Below are positions 63,800 through 64,000 of a stretch of DNA of 64,000 bases, piece after piece. How positions within the stretch are numbered: position 1 is the stretch's first letter; each line of letters begins with the position of its first letter. The DNA comes from Nocardiopsis_C rhodophaea (GTDB lineage Bacteria > Actinomycetota > Actinomycetes > Streptosporangiales > Streptosporangiaceae). The stretch covers positions 281,484 through 345,483 of the forward strand of contig NZ_BAAAPC010000004.1 of the NCBI RefSeq assembly GCF_039530945.1, read 5' to 3'. The translations under genes and the position numbers were made by a program. The notes beneath the pieces are model-generated. The model was not told the DNA's origin, did no database searches, and worked only from the letters and a program-made list of their open reading frames with translations.

Positions 63800-64000
63800 G
63801 TGAGCGAAAGCCCCGCCTTGGCTACGCCGTACCAGCAGCCGCCGCAGGCTCCACCGGTCGTGATCGCCCGCGGGCTGTCGAAGGTGTATGGGAGTGGGGA
63901 CTCGGCGGTCCGGGCCCTGGACAACGTGACCGTGGAATTCACCCGCGGCGCCTTCACCGCGATCATGGGCCCCTCCGGATCGGGCAAGTCCACCCTCATG
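63800..64000 (+). CDS. ABC transporter ATP-binding protein, 5' part only
   Basis: The first 67 residues of a MacB/LolD-type ATPase, cut by the window edge. After a Pro/Gln-rich start comes ARGLSKVYGSGDSAVRALDN, then Walker A GPSGSGKST. AGGAG lies eight bases before GTG 63800. A permease gene should follow. It is divergent from the two-component system, a common arrangement for envelope-stress or antimicrobial-peptide transporters. Confidence 0.88.
   Translation, partial: MSESPALATPYQQPPQAPPVVIARGLSKVYGSGDSAVRALDNVTVEFTRGAFTAIMGPSGSGKSTLM

Overview
This 64 kb window is high-GC DNA (strong G/C bias at third codon positions, many GTG starts) from an actinomycete. A WhiB regulator, actinobacterial DtxR/IdeR-type iron boxes, Zur boxes, a sulfur-type leader peptide, a subtilisin-inhibitor-like protein and fused FecCD permease domains all point to Actinomycetia. 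A Nocardiopsis-like or Streptomyces-like genome is my inference; there is no rRNA to fix the genus. I saw no tRNA or rRNA genes.

Layout. 0.4-5.1 kb: PucR regulator, esterase, cupin, a decayed IS481 transposase carrying a 44-bp perfect palindrome, and a MerR/short-chain dehydrogenase pair around a MerR-type promoter. 5.4-9.4 kb: siderophore uptake operon (binding protein, fused permease, ATPase) under an iron box. 10.8-14.5 kb: assimilatory sulfate/siroheme operon (sulfite reductase, zinc-ribbon protein, CysH, CbiX-like chelatase) behind a short leader peptide. 14.7-20 kb: BrkB-like membrane protein, secreted HNH nuclease, and a membrane-anchored protein followed by an LPXTG-type collagen-like surface protein. 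20-33 kb: mixed housekeeping genes (MFS, GNAT, phosphoribosyltransferase-hydrolase fusion, WhiB, metallo-hydrolase, YccF, AI-2E exporter, ABC-F, enoyl-CoA hydratase-like protein, DEAD-box helicase).

33-43 kb: an AGCS amino-acid symporter behind a possible riboswitch, then a zinc-starvation region with three Zur-box-like sites. It holds a YraQ-type permease with a TIGR03943 partner, a CobW-like protein with S18, and L28 with S14. The S18, L28 and S14 copies lack zinc-binding cysteine pairs, so they look like zinc-free backups. 44.7-50.4 kb: an iron-boxed NRPS relic (micro-ORF, condensation-like protein with a changed active site, truncated adenylation domain), panD, and an iron-boxed FhuF-like reductase. 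50.8-57.9 kb: a POT transporter, a pentapeptide-repeat membrane protein, and a compact group that looks like a ribosomally made, modified peptide (RiPP) locus: prolyl oligopeptidase, a 35-residue acidic Ser/Thr/Asp-rich peptide, a hairpin, and a JmjC oxygenase. 58.5-64 kb: a YqeB-like protein, a glycoside hydrolase with two compensating frameshifts, a two-component system and the start of an ABC ATPase.

The strongest candidate for an undescribed system is the peptide/JmjC/oligopeptidase group at 54.2-57.9 kb. Other points worth attention are two distant orphan CRISPR-like repeats of one family with no cas genes, the iron-controlled NRPS relic, and the possible GEMM-like element at 32.86-32.96 kb.
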